Assembly: GCA_964036315.1 (NCBI GenBank)
Contig: OZ038479.1
Span: 56,413,246 to 56,477,245, forward strand
DNA: 64,000 bases
Origin: Acanthosepion esculentum
Lineage: Eukaryota > Mollusca > Cephalopoda > Sepiida > Sepiidae
Direction of reading: 5' to 3'
How positions within the stretch are numbered: position 1 is the stretch's first letter; every line of letters begins with the position of its first letter. The notes below the pieces were generated by a model. That model saw only the letters and a program-made list of their open reading frames with translations. It did not search any database and was not told the DNA's origin. Positions 22,181-33,699 of this stretch are shown here, piece after piece. The position numbers and the translations under genes were made by a program.

Positions 22181-23125
22181 CTAGAATGTGTGTGTTCGCA
22201 TATGCTTCTCCAAATGAGGCCTCTGTGAAAAGGAAGATCCACAAAATTCACAAGAATATGGTTTCTCTCCAGTATGTGTTCGCACATGCTTCTCTAAATC
22301 TGACTTCTTTGAAAATGCAGATCCACAAATTTCACAAGAATGTGGTTTCTCTCCAGTGTGTGTCCGCATATGGCACACCAAAGATGACGTATCTGAAAAT
22401 GCAGAAGCACAAACTTCACTAGAATATGGTTTTTCTCCAGTGTGTGTTCTCAGATGGTTTTTCAAATGAGACTTCTTTGAAAAAGCAGATCCACAAATTT
22501 CACAAAAATGTGGTTTCTCTCCAGTGTGTGTTCTCACATGGTGCATCAAATGTGACCTCTGTAAAAATGCAGATCCACAAACTTCACAACAATATGGTCT
22601 TTCTCCAGTGTGTGTTCGCACATGGTGCCTCAAATGTGACTTTTCTGAAAATGCAGATCCACAAATTTCACACGAATATGGTTTCTCTCCAGTGTGTGTT
22701 CGCATATGACATGACAAAGATGACTTATCTGTAAATGCAGATCCACAAACTTCACAAGAATATGGTTTCTCTCCAGTGTGTGTTCGCATATGGCAATTCA
22801 AATGTGATTTCCAAGAAAATGCAGATCCACAAATTTCACAAGAATATGGTTTCTCTCCAGTGTGTGTACGCATATGGCATTTTAAATATGATTTCCGGGA
22901 AAATACAGATCCACAAATTTCACATGAAAATAATTTCTCTCCAGTGTGTGTTCGCATATGGCACTGCAAAGTTGACTTCTCTGAAAATGCAGATCCACAA
23001 ATTTCACAAGAATGTGGTTTCTCTCCAGTGTGTGTTCGCATATGGCGCTTCAAACTTGACTTGTATGAAAATGAAGATTCACAAACTTCACAAAAATGTG
23101 ATTTCTCTCCAGTGTGTGTTTCCAT
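22181..23125 (-). CDS. C2H2 zinc-finger protein ZNF-B
   Basis: 314 residues with eleven fingers in tandem, from METHTGEK at the first ATG to HMRTHTF-stop. Ten fingers are complete. Finger 9 reads YSSEVCASAF, so its first zinc ligand Cys is lost. Directly upstream the frame continues as one more ruined finger (second Cys replaced by Gly) until a TGA, so the ancestral array was longer. Recognition-helix regions in order include YKSSLKRH, EKSTLQCH, RKSYLKCH, WKSHLNCH, DKSSLSCH, EKSHLRHH, QRSHLMHH, KKSHLKNH, DTSSLVCH, KKSDLEKH and QRPHLEKH. Expected nuclear DNA-binding protein. No effector domain in this exon; an upstream exon is likely. Fingers 1-5 are shared with ZNF-D. Confidence 0.88.
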   Translation of the reverse strand: METHTGEKSHFCEVCESSFSYKSSLKRHMRTHTGEKPHSCEICGSAFSEKSTLQCHMRTHTGEKLFSCEICGSVFSRKSYLKCHMRTHTGEKPYSCEICGSAFSWKSHLNCHMRTHTGEKPYSCEVCGSAFTDKSSLSCHMRTHTGEKPYSCEICGSAFSEKSHLRHHVRTHTGERPYCCEVCGSAFLQRSHLMHHVRTHTGEKPHFCEICGSAFSKKSHLKNHLRTHTGEKPYSSEVCASAFSDTSSLVCHMRTHTGEKPHSCEICGSAFSKKSDLEKHVRTHTGEKPYSCEFCGSSFSQRPHLEKHMRTHTF

Positions 23126-25178
23126 GTGATAATTTAAATTTAAATTCCTTGAAAATGCAGAACCACCATATTCACAAGAATCTGTTTTTCAACATGTCAC
23201 ACTAAATCTAAATCATAACAAATGTTTGTGAACATCACAAAAACATGGCATCTTTTCCTCATATGTAACACTAAATGTCTGCAAAAAACATGTTTCAAAG
23301 TACATGATTCCTAGCCAGTTAATGTGAAGATTTTAAAAATATTGACACACAATATGCAGCATATATTTCTGTTTTTAATGAAAAGTCTAAAGTCTTGTTT
23401 GCTTTCATTTCAATTTCCAAATAATAAGTTTTTATGTATATTATTATTTTTTGTTCAGCCAAAGCATCTGTGAAGAAAAAGTAATAAAGCATATTTTAAC
23501 AGAGATAATGAGTTTATATTTAAACAGATACATTTATCAACATGTTATGACTAGTTTAGTCAAACATACAGATACAGTAATGCAGCAACCACGGAAGATC
23601 AATATCTTTATGTTAAATAATTTCATTTGGAGTTGAAGAGTATGGGTATTTTTCTGAAAGGTCTTCAAATATCTAAAATATTAAACATTTAAAGTTCATT
23701 CTTATTACAATAAACAAACCACACATTTCAAAGTACACTTTTGGCCAGGTAATATTCACTGTGGTGCTTCCAAAAATATAGAAACATAACATTTACATGA
23801 ACATTGCAGCATATCTCTGTTCTTGATGGATAGTCAAAATTGTTTTCTTTCATTTAAATTCGCAGTATTATTTTTTATGAATATAATGATTTTTCTATTC
23901 AGTCAAAATAATGAGATATATTTTAACAGAGACATTTAGTTATATATTAATGCTACTTGAGATCAGCACAGGGACACAATAATGGAGAAACCAGGAAAGA
24001 TCAATAGAAAAATCAATAAAATTTATCTTTAATAATTTCTTTTTGAGGTGAAACATAATATGCAAATGCAATGATATTTTTCTGAAATGAGGCAAAAAAC
24101 ATTAGATTTAAAGCATAATCACGAGGGAAGCTTTGTTTATTTAAGGTGCAGGGAATGAGGAAGCAATTTCAAATATCATGTCATAAAGTATTTTTATTTT
24201 TTTCAGAAGTTGTATAAATCAAGATAGTGATTTCAATCTGGCAGTTATTTGTTTGTTAATATGAATCAAACATTACAACTGGATAACACAATGAAAAAAT
24301 CTTTATGCCATTAATAAGAAAAAATTTGATATAAAATCAGTCTGTATCAACTCTCTAGAAACAAAGATGTTTTTAAAAGTAATATTAGGAAAATTTATTT
24401 ACTTTCAAATAGTTATTAAAATATGCATCAGGAAATATTTTTTATGGAAATAAAAGAAATACAAAATATAAAAACTTGGCTTTCAAAATCTGATACAAGT
24501 ATTGGCTATATGTAAAATTCCTATTAGTAAATGATGAAAATTATTTACAGATGTTTCCATCTGAAATTTTGCAAGGAAAGATGGTTTCTGTGATTATTTC
24601 AGTGAAATCATTTATAAAATCCTAACGTCATTGAGTTTGACACATTTCAAAGACAGATCTCTCGAGAAATTCTACTTAACTTTCATCAAACTAAATACCA
24701 TAGGATCTTCTTAAAGGGTGATTAATATAATATTGTGAAAAAATGTCCATATAAATATTACCCTTTTCCACAAACTGTTAATATTTTAGTAAATTTGTGC
24801 CCAGGCTCTTACAACATTTCAACATTCCTGGCAAAACTTCTATTAAGGTGTGGGACATTTACTTATAAAAGTGATGAAAACACAGTATCTAAATGAAATC
24901 AGCTAGATAAAAAAAAAAATGAAATTCCCAGTATCCCTGGTTCATGTCGTCGCACCAACATAACAAATTTAGTCCAATGAAGTCCCAAAGGACGAAAGGC
25001 ATCACATGAAAACATTTTCCACTTTGTCATACATTCTTCCGAAGTAAATAATACAATAAAATAATAATCACATTCCAATTCCATCAAGGTTTTATTTAAA
25101 TTTCATTTAATACTTCAAACAGATAAAAAAAAACATCTGTTTTACTGTGGCATTTGTATTTATGGTTGCTGTTTGTCC
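23126..25178. repeat. ZNF-B upstream duplicon (matches 48989-50320)
   Basis: Collinear with 48989-50320, from the ruined finger at 23126 to the gypsy-2 insertion point. Differences: the right-hand copy lacks about 790 bp (23822-24611), has the mariner MITE at the TA corresponding to 24692-24693, and has a smaller deletion near 24970-25015. No other gene seen. Confidence 0.85.
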
Positions 25179-26038
25179 TGTTGGGATTGCTATGAATTAG
25201 TGTGTAATCAGAAGGGTTTTAGGTTTGTGATAATAAACGTGAAAAGCATGTTCTTCATATTAATCACAACAATTTAAGCGTAGACAATACAAATGGAATA
25301 AATCTCAAAGGCAATATTGAACGAAGAAACAAAGGTAGTCGTGAATTCAATTAGAAACAAACATTGAATATTTATGTACAAATAAATTACAATACAATTT
25401 TTGAAAAAGTTGTGTTTCAGTCGAAATAACTGAATTGTTGAACAAAAGTTGAATTGAGTATTTTATGAACTCAAAGTTCATGAATGTTCCTTTGTTTAGG
25501 AAAAGTGTTCACATAAAAATTTGAGGAAAATTTATCGAGAGATAAATTTTAAAGTATTGTAGTTGCGAGATTTTTTTGCTGAATTTTGTATGTTTTTGTT
25601 TTGGCAGAGTTATTCACCTTGGACCGTATTTTTTATATATATTTGCTTTAGTAATAATTTCTGTTTGGTAGTGTAGAATAACACTTTTTTAGAAACGTAC
25701 AAAGATTTCAGAGAGAGAAAGAGAAAGAGGTTGAAGGTGGAGTCAGGTGTTGACGCGCGAAAAGTCCTTTAAGTCAAGATGTAGACACGCGTGGATCTCT
25801 GTAGAAATCTCTCTGAGAGTGAATTGCTGACTAGTGAATTGGACTAAGATTCGTCCTTTTATTTACTCTGCGAAGATCAGATCGGCTCCCAGCGCATTCG
25901 CGCCAAAATTTATCCTAGGGCGTCTCGACCAATAATAAGCCGAGTTTCGCAATGTGTAGTGTTGATTGGTCGAAACTAGCTCTTATGGAAAATTCCGCCT
26001 TTAAACGGGTTGAGTGGAAAAATACGGACGATTCTACA
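25179..26038 (-). repeat. 3' LTR of gypsy-2
   Basis: In element sense it begins TGTAGAATCG and ends CAATCCCAACA (TG...CA). Same length as the partner at 30047-30906. Confidence 0.95.
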
Positions 26039-26077
26039 AATAGCCCCACGAGATTAATGGTCAACGTAGTTTGGACA

Positions 26078-27358
26078 TTAATATGTATAAAAGGTGGTGT
26101 ACTTTGCTGGCCAATGAACGCGCCTGCCGGACCTGGTCCGTGTAGGTGGGTTAATTTGGGGTTCAGGCGTAGAAGATGGGTGTTTATGTGATGTCTCAGA
26201 AACAGGTGTTGGCTGAGTGGTCACAGGTTGGTCGTCACTGTTGATATAAGCTGGTTTTAACCGGTCAATGCTGACCGTAGTTCGCTTGCCGGCGAGATCT
26301 AGAACAAAATATTTCGACGCTCGAGAAATGACCTGATGCGGTCCAGTGTAGTTGGGTGTTAAAGGTTTACGGACCATATCTCGGCGTAGAAATACGAACT
26401 TGGCTGTATGCAGATCAGCTGGGATGTAATATGGCCTGTGAAAGGCTCTGGTCGGCGTATAAAAAGTTTCAGACATTTTCTGCCGAAGGTCGCTGATAAA
26501 CTGGCTGCTAGGTAGGTTGTCCGATACAGGGCCGAAGATCTGTCCTGGCAAGGTTAGGGGAGTCCCAAAAACCAAGTCAGCACTGGTACAGTTCAAGTCC
26601 TGCTTGACAGTATTTCTCAAAGCCAGCATGATCAGGGGAAGTTTATCAACCCAAGTTCGGCCTTTAGTTGAAGCAGTTATAGCATACTTAAGCTGCCGAT
26701 GGAATCTTTCTACGAGGCCGTTGGAACAAGGGTGATATGCTGTAGTGGAAATATGTTTAATTCCCAATAGATCAGTGAATTCGTTGAAAAGGGCTGATTG
26801 AAACTGTGGACCTCTATCGGTAGTGATTACCGAAGGGCATCCGAAGTTTGTAATCCAGTTATTAAAAATAGCACTGGCCACTGTTTCAGCTGTAGTTGAT
26901 TGCAGTGGGATGGCGACTGGCCACCGAGTAAACCGGTCGATTATGGTCAAAATGTACTCGAATCCATTCACATTTTCAAGTGGGCCCACCAAATCTGCAT
27001 GCAAGTGAGTAAAACGACCGTCTGGGTCGGCAAAGGTTGATGTAGGTGCCCTTGTGTGTCTGCCAACTTTGGTGGCTTGGCAACGTAAACACGTGCGGGA
27101 CCACTGCTTAATGTCAGCTGCCATACCGGGCCAGATAAATCTGTCCGATATGGTCCGCAACGTCGCCTTGCCTCCAGGATGTGCTTGTGTATGAAAATGT
27201 TCAAAAATCAGACGGCGCATATTTGGCGGAATGTACGGACGCGGGTTACCCGTGCTGATGTCACAATAAACTGACCTGTTTGTAAACGGGAGCGGTCTTT
27301 TTTCAATTTTTAAGGAAGTGTCCGAGTGGATAGCTTGCAGGGTTTCGTCCTTGTCTTG
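26078..27358 (-). CDS. gypsy-2 integrase
   Basis: Open from the codon after a TAG (27359-27361) to 26078. The HHCC zinc domain is visible in [10 protein letters not shown]...CLRC. The catalytic core has Asp in HADLVGPL, Asp in TTDRGPQF and Glu in [12 protein letters not shown], the expected DDE order with about 35 residues between the last two. The C-terminal region includes [10 protein letters not shown] and [13 protein letters not shown], typical of the Ty3/gypsy integrase tail. It would join cDNA ends to host DNA, giving the 4-bp duplication. Same frame as the RNase H fragment, separated only by the TAG. Confidence 0.92.
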   Translation of the reverse strand, partial: QDKDETLQAIHSDTSLKIEKRPLPFTNRSVYCDISTGNPRPYIPPNMRRLIFEHFHTQAHPGGKATLRTISDRFIWPGMAADIKQWSRTCLRCQATKVGRHTRAPTSTFADPDGRFTHLHADLVGPLENVNGFEYILTIIDRFTRWPVAIPLQSTTAETVASAIFNNWITNFGCPSVITTDRGPQFQSALFNEFTDLLGIKHISTTAYHPCSNGLVERFHRQLKYAITASTKGRTWVDKLPLIMLALRNTVKQDLNCTSADLVFGTPLTLPGQIFGPVSDNLPSSQFISDLRQKMSETFYTPTRAFHRPYYIPADLHTAKFVFLRRDMVRKPLTPNYTGPHQVISRASKYFVLDLAGKRTTVSIDRLKPAYINSDDQPVTTQPTPVSETSHKHPSSTPEPQINPPTRTRSGRRVHWPAKYTTFYTY

Positions 27359-27649
27359 CTAGTCAGCTAAGTTATCAAAGTTCAGTGTTGTACTCTGCAC
27401 TGCGCTGAGAGTTGTACGAGACAAGGTGTCGGCCACGGTATTACTAGCTCCACTAATGTAGCGTATATCCGACGAGAATTGTGATATGTAATCCATGTAG
27501 CGGATATCTCGCGGATTGTGTTTATCCGACTTAGCATGTAGAGCGTATGTAAGTGGCTTATGGTCTGTAAAAATTGAAAAGTCACGACCTTCCAGGATGT
27601 GCCGGTAGTGTCTGATGGCTAAATAAAAATGACAGTGGTCTTTCCACAC
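27359..27649 (-). pseudogene. gypsy-2 RNase H, truncated
   Basis: Reads [29 protein letters not shown] and ends TLNFDNLAD then TAG. The upstream part of the domain is in the preceding RT frame ([18 protein letters not shown]). About twenty residues that normally lie between the LSFFS-type strand and YLAIRH, including the catalytic Glu of the DRELLA helix, are missing at about 27640 and the frame shifts there. The deletion removes the RNase H active site, so this copy could not complete reverse transcription unaided. Confidence 0.88.
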
Positions 27650-29084
27650 CGTCGACTATCTGGTGAAGTACGGCACCAACTGTATCCGACGACGCATCGG
27701 TAGTTAGCGTCAGTTTCGCGTCGGGTGAGGACGTAATGTACACAAGTTTGGTACAATCCTGCAAAGCTTGTTTTGCTTTACGAAAAGAGTCCAGCTCGTC
27801 TGCAGATAACACAATCTTCGGGTTTTTTCGCTTATGATTAGAAAGAAGATTCGTCAGTGGAAGAAGTACAATGGCACAGTCGCGTATAAATCGGCGATAG
27901 TAGTTGATCATGCCAATGAATCGCCGTAGCTGTCTTAATGTTGACGGTGGTGGGAATTCACTGATGGCCTTGACCTTTTCGTCCAGGGGAGCTAAGCCAT
28001 TCTCATCAATGACGTGACCAAGGAAAGTTAATTCAGGGACAGCGAATAAACATTTATCAATGTTTAACTTTAGTCCGTAATGTCGCAATCGTTCAAAGAC
28101 CGACTGTAGATGGTTACGATGTTCCTCGGGCGTTTTATTTGCTATCAGTACGTCGTCAATGTACGCATAAGTATAAGGTAATCCGCGGAGGACTTCGTCT
28201 ATAAGACGCTGAAAAGATTGCGCAGCATTACGGAGTCCGAACGGCATTCGGGTAAATTCGTACAAACCGAACGGTGTCGTTATTGCTGTTTTATGAATAT
28301 CAGATGGTTCGATAGGAATCTGATAAAAAGCCTTCCTTAAGTCCAGCTTGGTGAAGACAGTAGCGCCTTCAAGGGACAAAGCAAAATCCTTAATATGAGG
28401 GATTGGGTATTTGTCTGGCACAGTCCGAGCGTTTAGGAGTCTGTAATCTCCACACGGTCGCCAGGCATCAGGTTCGTTCTTAGGGACCATGTGTAACGGT
28501 GTGGAATACGGACTGGAAGATGGTCTTATTATGCCCAGTTTGAGCATGTTTTCGAATTCTTCCTTAGCCACCCGTAATTTAGTTGGGTGTAGACGACGGG
28601 GTGACACGTGGACTGGGGGTCCAGTTGTTTTAATAGTATGTGTTGTGTTGTGTTTTATGGGTTCTGTATGAGTGAACGGTGCTAAAAGAGATTTGTACTG
28701 CTTAAGCAAATCTTCGCAACCGTTCGCACTAGGTACCAGAGCAGTCAGTCCAACCGTGGAAAGCTTGGATAAAAATCCGCGTCGTCGCATATCCGTGCGC
28801 ATATCGGTAAGTGTCCGAGATGACAGCTCCACGGACAAGTCGAAGTGTGCGAGGAAATCCGCTCCTATAATGGGTAACTCTACATCGGCTATAGTGAAGG
28901 TCCATGTATATTCTCTCCGTAGGCCGATGCTTAGAGACATAATACGCTCGCCATACGTGCTGATGGATGTGCCGTTTGCAGCCTGTAGCTTGAGTTGAGT
29001 TTGTCTGGGCGTTAATGACGATTTCTTACAATAACTCAGCGGTATAACGCTGATCTGAGCGCCAGTGTCAACTAAGAACTTCAA
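27582..29084 (-). CDS. gypsy-2 protease and reverse transcriptase
   Basis: Protease motif [16 protein letters not shown] at the N-terminus, then linker and RT. RT blocks are intact: [79 protein letters not shown] (catalytic DD) and [12 protein letters not shown]. The pol frame stays open upstream across the gag stop (29150), in the -1 frame relative to gag, so Gag-Pol would be made by -1 frameshifting. No slippery heptamer was confirmed. The 3' end runs out of frame after VERPLSF at the RNase H deletion. Confidence 0.93.
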   Translation of the reverse strand: MKFLVDTGAQISVIPLSYCKKSSLTPRQTQLKLQAANGTSISTYGERIMSLSIGLRREYTWTFTIADVELPIIGADFLAHFDLSVELSSRTLTDMRTDMRRRGFLSKLSTVGLTALVPSANGCEDLLKQYKSLLAPFTHTEPIKHNTTHTIKTTGPPVHVSPRRLHPTKLRVAKEEFENMLKLGIIRPSSSPYSTPLHMVPKNEPDAWRPCGDYRLLNARTVPDKYPIPHIKDFALSLEGATVFTKLDLRKAFYQIPIEPSDIHKTAITTPFGLYEFTRMPFGLRNAAQSFQRLIDEVLRGLPYTYAYIDDVLIANKTPEEHRNHLQSVFERLRHYGLKLNIDKCLFAVPELTFLGHVIDENGLAPLDEKVKAISEFPPPSTLRQLRRFIGMINYYRRFIRDCAIVLLPLTNLLSNHKRKNPKIVLSADELDSFRKAKQALQDCTKLVYITSSPDAKLTLTTDASSDTVGAVLHQIVDGVERPLSFLFSHQTLPAHPGRS

Positions 29085-29149
29085 TCTGCTGTTGTTGTCG
29101 AGAACGTAAAATAGTCGATTTTCGTTATTTAGCCCAGCAGCACACGCCC

Positions 29150-29962
29150 TTAATGGCTGCCGGGTTCGGAGTTTCCCGCGTTCTTATACGCACATGGTGG
29201 CTGACACTTTCTTGCGCGGGCGCCAAACACTTCATGATACCAGCAATAGTTTCTCTGGCAGTGACGAGTATGTCTTGACGTTGATCGTCGCCTACCAGGA
29301 TTGTGTCTGTTAGCTGAAGTATTGCGACTCCGTCCAGGAATGCTCTGAATTCTGTCTAGGCGTAAAGACAGGTTCCTTAGTTCGGTAGTCAGAAAATGGA
29401 GTTGCTGGTTAACATCCGGGGTCGGGTTATCTGTCACGACAGAGGAAATTTGGCGCGCTGGTCTAGTGTCCACGATTTTGTCCGCGATCGATGCCAGCTT
29501 GTGGACATCGACCTCCTCAGTTAGGACTGCTAAAATTTGCACTATATCGGGCGGCAATTTCTCCAGCCACATTTGTTTTAATACAGTTTCGGATATCCTG
29601 TTGTCACCGAGTAGTGTAATCATTTTACGAAGAAGTTGGGAGGGTTTGCTGTTCCCGAGTGTTACATTCGTAAGGAGATCCTTAATCTTTCGTTCCTCGG
29701 AGCAACCTGTTCGTTGTAGGATTGCGTGCCGAAGCACCTCATACGGCTTTTCGGGCGGGAGATTAATAAGGATATCCGCTACTTCCGCAGCGATTTCAGC
29801 GGGAAGTTTCTCCACAACAAACGCGAATTTCGACTGCTGGGACGTCACGTGTCTGGCTTGGAAAATCGCGTCGAGTTGTATGAACCACGTTTGTGTATTG
29901 GTGGTATAGGAAGGGAGTTCCATCCTGAGTGCAGCTTCAATTGGTTGTACAGGATCTGCCAT
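29150..29962 (-). CDS. gypsy-2 Gag
   Basis: Starts [19 protein letters not shown] at the ATG 29962; the open frame continues upstream but without an ATG, and this start follows the leader. Capsid-type text includes [34 protein letters not shown] and [27 protein letters not shown]. The basic C-terminus carries a [18 protein letters not shown] motif, the C/H cluster seen in many invertebrate Ty3/gypsy Gags in place of a classical CCHC knuckle. It would form the retrotransposon particle. Apparently intact. Confidence 0.9.
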   Translation of the reverse strand: MADPVQPIEAALRMELPSYTTNTQTWFIQLDAIFQARHVTSQQSKFAFVVEKLPAEIAAEVADILINLPPEKPYEVLRHAILQRTGCSEERKIKDLLTNVTLGNSKPSQLLRKMITLLGDNRISETVLKQMWLEKLPPDIVQILAVLTEEVDVHKLASIADKIVDTRPARQISSVVTDNPTPDVNQQLHFLTTELRNLSLRLDRIQSIPGRSRNTSANRHNPGRRRSTSRHTRHCQRNYCWYHEVFGARARKCQPPCAYKNAGNSEPGSH

Positions 29963-30046
29963 GTCGACTGAGGTTTTGTTGTTTGAAATAATGTGGTTAT
30001 CAATTTGTTGGTGGTTTTGCCTGTACAAACGTCGGGGTTACCAATT

Positions 30047-30906
30047 TGTTGGGATTGCTATGAATTAGTGTGTAATCAGAAGGGTTTTAGGTTTGTGATA
30101 ATAAACGTGAAAAGCATGTTCTTCATATTAATCACAACAATTTAAGCGTAGACAATACAAATGGAATAAATCTCAAAGGCAATATTGAACGAAGAAACAA
30201 AGGTAGTCGTGAATTCAATTAGAAACAAACATTGAATATTTATGTACAAATAAATTACAATACAATTTTTGAAAAAGTTGTGTTTCAGTTGAAATAACTG
30301 AATTGTTGAACAAAAGTTGAATTGAGTATTTTATGAACTCAAAGTTCATGAATGTTCCTTTGTTTAGGAAAAGTGTTCACATAAAAATTTGAGGAAAATT
30401 TATCGAGAGATAAATTTTAAAGTATTGTAGTTGCGAGATTTTTTTGCTGAATTTTGTATGTTTTTGTTTTGGCAGAGTTATTCACCTTGGACCGTATTTT
30501 TTATATATATTTGCTTTAGTAATAATTTCTGTTTGGTAGTGTAGAATAACACTTTTTTAGAAACGTACAAAGATTTCAGAGAGAGAAAGAGAAAGAGGTT
30601 GAAGGTGGAGTCAGGTGTTGACGCGCGAAAAGTCCTTTAAGTCAAGATGTAGACACGCGTGGATCTCTGTAGAAATCTCTCTGAGAGTGAATTGCTGACT
30701 AGTGAATTGGACTAAGATTCGTCCTTTTATTTACTCTGCGAAGATCAGATCGGCTCCCAGCGCATTCGCGCCAAAATTTATCCTGGGGCGTCTCGACCAA
30801 TAATAAGCCGAGTTTCGCAATGTGTGGTGTTGATTGGTCGAAACTAGCTCTTATGGAAAATTCCGCCTTTAAACGGGTTGAGTGGAAAAATACGGACGAT
30901 TCTACA
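30047..30906 (-). repeat. 5' LTR of gypsy-2
   Basis: 860 bp, essentially identical to 25179-26038 (three transitions noted, at positions corresponding to 25421, 25917 and 25958). Confidence 0.95.
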
Positions 30907-31438
30907 GTCCTTTCTAAGTGACGAATTAGTTATGCCATCTTTCTAAGCAAACATTGAAACAAATTAGGTAGGAATAGTGGCCAAACAAATGAACGAAAAA
31001 TGTATTATTTAAAAACGATTTGGGATAGTTTCTCAATTGATTTCAATGTTATTTTTATGAAAAAAATTATTAAAATCCTAATTCTACTGAAAAGGAATTT
31101 TTTCAACCAGTTACTTATTTTATGAAGTAAATTATTAAAATCTAACATTTTGTGTATATTTTTTATTCATTAACTTGCTTATTGTTTTCTTTTTAATTTT
31201 ACAGAGTTAGAAAAAGGAGTTTACCTCCACTTTTTCACTTAAAATGAGCATACCAAATGAATTTTTTAATTAAAAAAGAAAGGTTATCAAACGAAGTCAA
31301 ATTTAATGTTTAACTTTAATAATGACATACTATTTTTTATCAACATGTCCAAACCAAACTCACTTTATGTTTGTGATTGAATTAAATATAAAACAAAATA
31401 AAAACTTCAAAGCGAAATAACAAAATCCAACTAATTTC
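30907..31438. repeat. ZNF-B upstream duplicon resumes (matches 50317-51598)
   Basis: Continues the paralogy after gypsy-2. The right-hand copy has about 720 bp more between 50683 and 51400. Homology with the right-hand copy ends abruptly at 31438 (51598), the LINE insertion edge. Confidence 0.8.
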
Positions 31439-31622
31439 CTCGAGTACGCTTATTTCTTCAAAATTTGACACGTTTAAATTGAAATCATAAATTTATTTTC
31501 ACTTTTTTTTCTAACACTAAAACCGAAAACGCTAACATGGAAGGAATGAATAAAAATGTTATGGCAAGGCAGTACTAAATAACGATCACTCTTTTCTACT
31601 TTATTTTTCTTCTTCCACTTAC

Positions 31623-32060
31623 CTTTCAAATCAGAAATACAATGAGAGAAATAAGAAGACTGAATGATTTCTTTATGCTCAACAAAGCATTTTCTTGGAA
31701 TTTACTGTCAGAGTGTGTCAAGTTATCAACTTACCAATTTTTGTATTGTTCATTCAGTTCATATGATAATATCAAATTTCAAACGAACGACAGAGAGAAG
31801 GAATTAAAAAATGTAAAAAAAAACCGTTAGAAACGGAAAATTACTTGTGAGAAAATATTTTGAATGATTATGTATATATTGCAAAGTAAACGGAAAAAAA
31901 AGCAATTAAACGGTGTAAGCGAAGATTTAGTTCCTAGTGTTTCAAATCCTGAGATTTCTTGGCATTTACAAAGGACTTATTTAAAAGTGGTTGTATGACG
32001 TTTCTACTGGGTCATGCTGGTGCTAAGGACTCGGTGCTCCTACCACACGAAATATGATAT
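31623..32060 (-). promoter_or_regulatory. Candidate ZNF-B 5' exon with conserved splice donor
   Basis: Minus strand GATTTGAAAG|GTAAGTGGAAG, junction at 31623/31622, like 14129 and 57674. The block at 31985-32055 (complement of 'tgtatgacgtttctact') is shared with 14440-14510 and 56540-56610. With gypsy-2 removed, the donor would be about 2.8 kb upstream of ZNF-B; gypsy-2 now lies inside this putative intron. Confidence 0.38.
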
Positions 32061-32360
32061 GATATTGTGCCCTCACTGTGCCTACAACATGCCAGTTTTA
32101 TAAATTTTAAAAGCAAATATTATTGAAGAAACCAACTGATGTACAATAAACAAACATCATGCTCATAAATAATCATTTCTGACATAAATAAAATTAAAAC
32201 AAACGTGACCAATGTAGCAAAAAAAAAAAAAGAACATTGCTCATTGCTGTTTTGCTGAAAATGTGCTTCAAACTTAGTAAAATCAAAGTTTTCTCGTCAA
32301 AATGCTTGTTATTATTAGGAAAGAAAAACCAAAGTATTTTTTAATTTTTATTGTTTTTTT

Positions 32361-32388
32361 TTGTTGTTGTTGTTGTTGTTGTTGTTGT
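32361..32388. repeat. (TTG)n microsatellite
   Basis: About nine TTG repeats in a T-rich tract. Confidence 0.9.
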
Positions 32389-33359
32389 TTTTAATTTTTC
32401 TGGCATGATCAAAACTTTTGTTATATATCTTGATTCTTGTTTGTTTTTCTTTTTTTGCGTTAGCGGTCGACGTCATATTTATAAATTAGTCAATGAAATT
32501 TTTTCGAAAATCTTTGTAAAAGTATTTTTTTTTTTACATATTACTTAATTTCATGAAATTTCGAGAAATTTAAATGTTCATCCGAATTTTTTTTATTAAT
32601 TAAAAGCAGGATTCCTTGGAGTTTTTTTTCAAACTACGACTGATTTCCCTAAAATCTTTTCCGAATTGTAAAATAAAAAATGCAATTAAAAACTATGACA
32701 TTAGAAAAGCTTTTAAGATTTATTAAGGACACTATTGTCTGAAGAAAAAATAATTTCGATGAATAATGAATTTTTCCAAGAATGTCATTTTTTTAAAATT
32801 TTAATTATAATAATTTATAATAAATCTTTTAAAATTCTATATTACTTTCATCCGGTTAAGTGATTGTTTTTAGGTGAAAACTATATTTACTGATCAGAAA
32901 TTAAAAAGCTTAATAAAAATCATTTTGTACGAAAATTTTTATAATAATTTTAATTTTTTTATTATGCAATATGCCCAATTTTGAAAGTATGGTCGAACAT
33001 ACACGATATTATCAGTAAATAAGAGCGATGACTATAGTAAATTTAAAGTCAACATTCCTAAAATTACATTACGGAGAATATTTTCCAACATGTTTAAGAT
33101 TACTGATTACTTAAAAATTATATAATAAAGGTGCTCAACTGTCATTTTCTTAAATGATGTTTTAACAGATAATGTCTCCGTAGAACAACAATAAACATGT
33201 CATCAACTTATGAGCAACTTGTCATTGCTTGTCAATTACGTAAGTATAGTTGCTGTCGGCCAAAAATCTGTTATGGTCGAGAATGGTGATGATATTTTAT
33301 CATTCTAAAAATAACCTAGTCATCAATGATGATAGAAAAGAAGGATATTTCATCATCCT

Positions 33360-33645
33360 ACCCTCATCATTATAAAAACAACCCTTCCACCATAAGAAAG
33401 TCGGTAGAGTAGATTAGTGTAGACTAGAGTACCTATAGCAGTAGACAAGTAGTAGTACAGTAACTCGCGTCTTTCCAGCATTCCGGAGGACTGAAAACAT
33501 GCGATGTCAAATGCCATCGTAACAAACGAAATTCTTGGAACCAAACCATGTTAAACGCCATTCTCACCTCCCGAAGATCGGAAACATACGATTTCAAACG
33601 CATCCTCAAAAACGAAATTATCGGAACCAAACCAAGTAAGTACTG
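33360..33645 (+). promoter_or_regulatory. Promoter-like segment with duplicated 66-bp block and splice donor
   Basis: A TATA-like 'cattataaaaac' (33366) precedes transcribed-looking sequence. Two diverged copies of a ~66-bp block (33485-33551 and 33573-33637; shared 'cgaaatt.t.ggaaccaaacca') follow about 88 bp apart. The second ends at a strong donor AACCAA|GTAAGTA (33634). A short frame beginning MLNAILTSRRSETY runs into the donor. It could be the start of an unrecognised gene or another LTR. No downstream exon identified. Confidence 0.3.
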
Positions 33646-33699
33646 ACTTTTAAACAAAAGACACTGAGAACACCATACCAATATTCTGTAAGTCACATC

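Larger units (their letters stand above)
25179..30906 (-). mobile_element. Young Ty3/gypsy retrotransposon (gypsy-2), LTR to LTR
   Basis: Two 860-bp LTRs (25179-26038 and 30047-30906) enclose gag and pol on the minus strand. The 4-bp target duplication GTCC lies at 25175-25178 and 30907-30910. The uninterrupted target is present in the paralogous segment at 50317-50320. By eye the LTRs differ at three positions, all transitions, so the insertion is recent. Pol is damaged by an internal deletion and one stop. A primer-binding-site-like TGGTAACCCCGACG lies three bases inside the 5' LTR (about 30030-30043, minus strand). Confidence 0.95.

Noticed and set aside
22186..23205. Plus-strand ORFs with repeated HKNMVSLQCVFAYG-like text opposite the ZNFs (also 8599-9122, 48121-48992, 61236-62486)
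   Set aside because: They are antisense shadows of the finger repeats; the periodicity is the 84-bp finger unit.
28489..29909. Plus-strand ORFs inside gypsy-2
   Set aside because: Antisense to Gag and protease/RT; no family resemblance.
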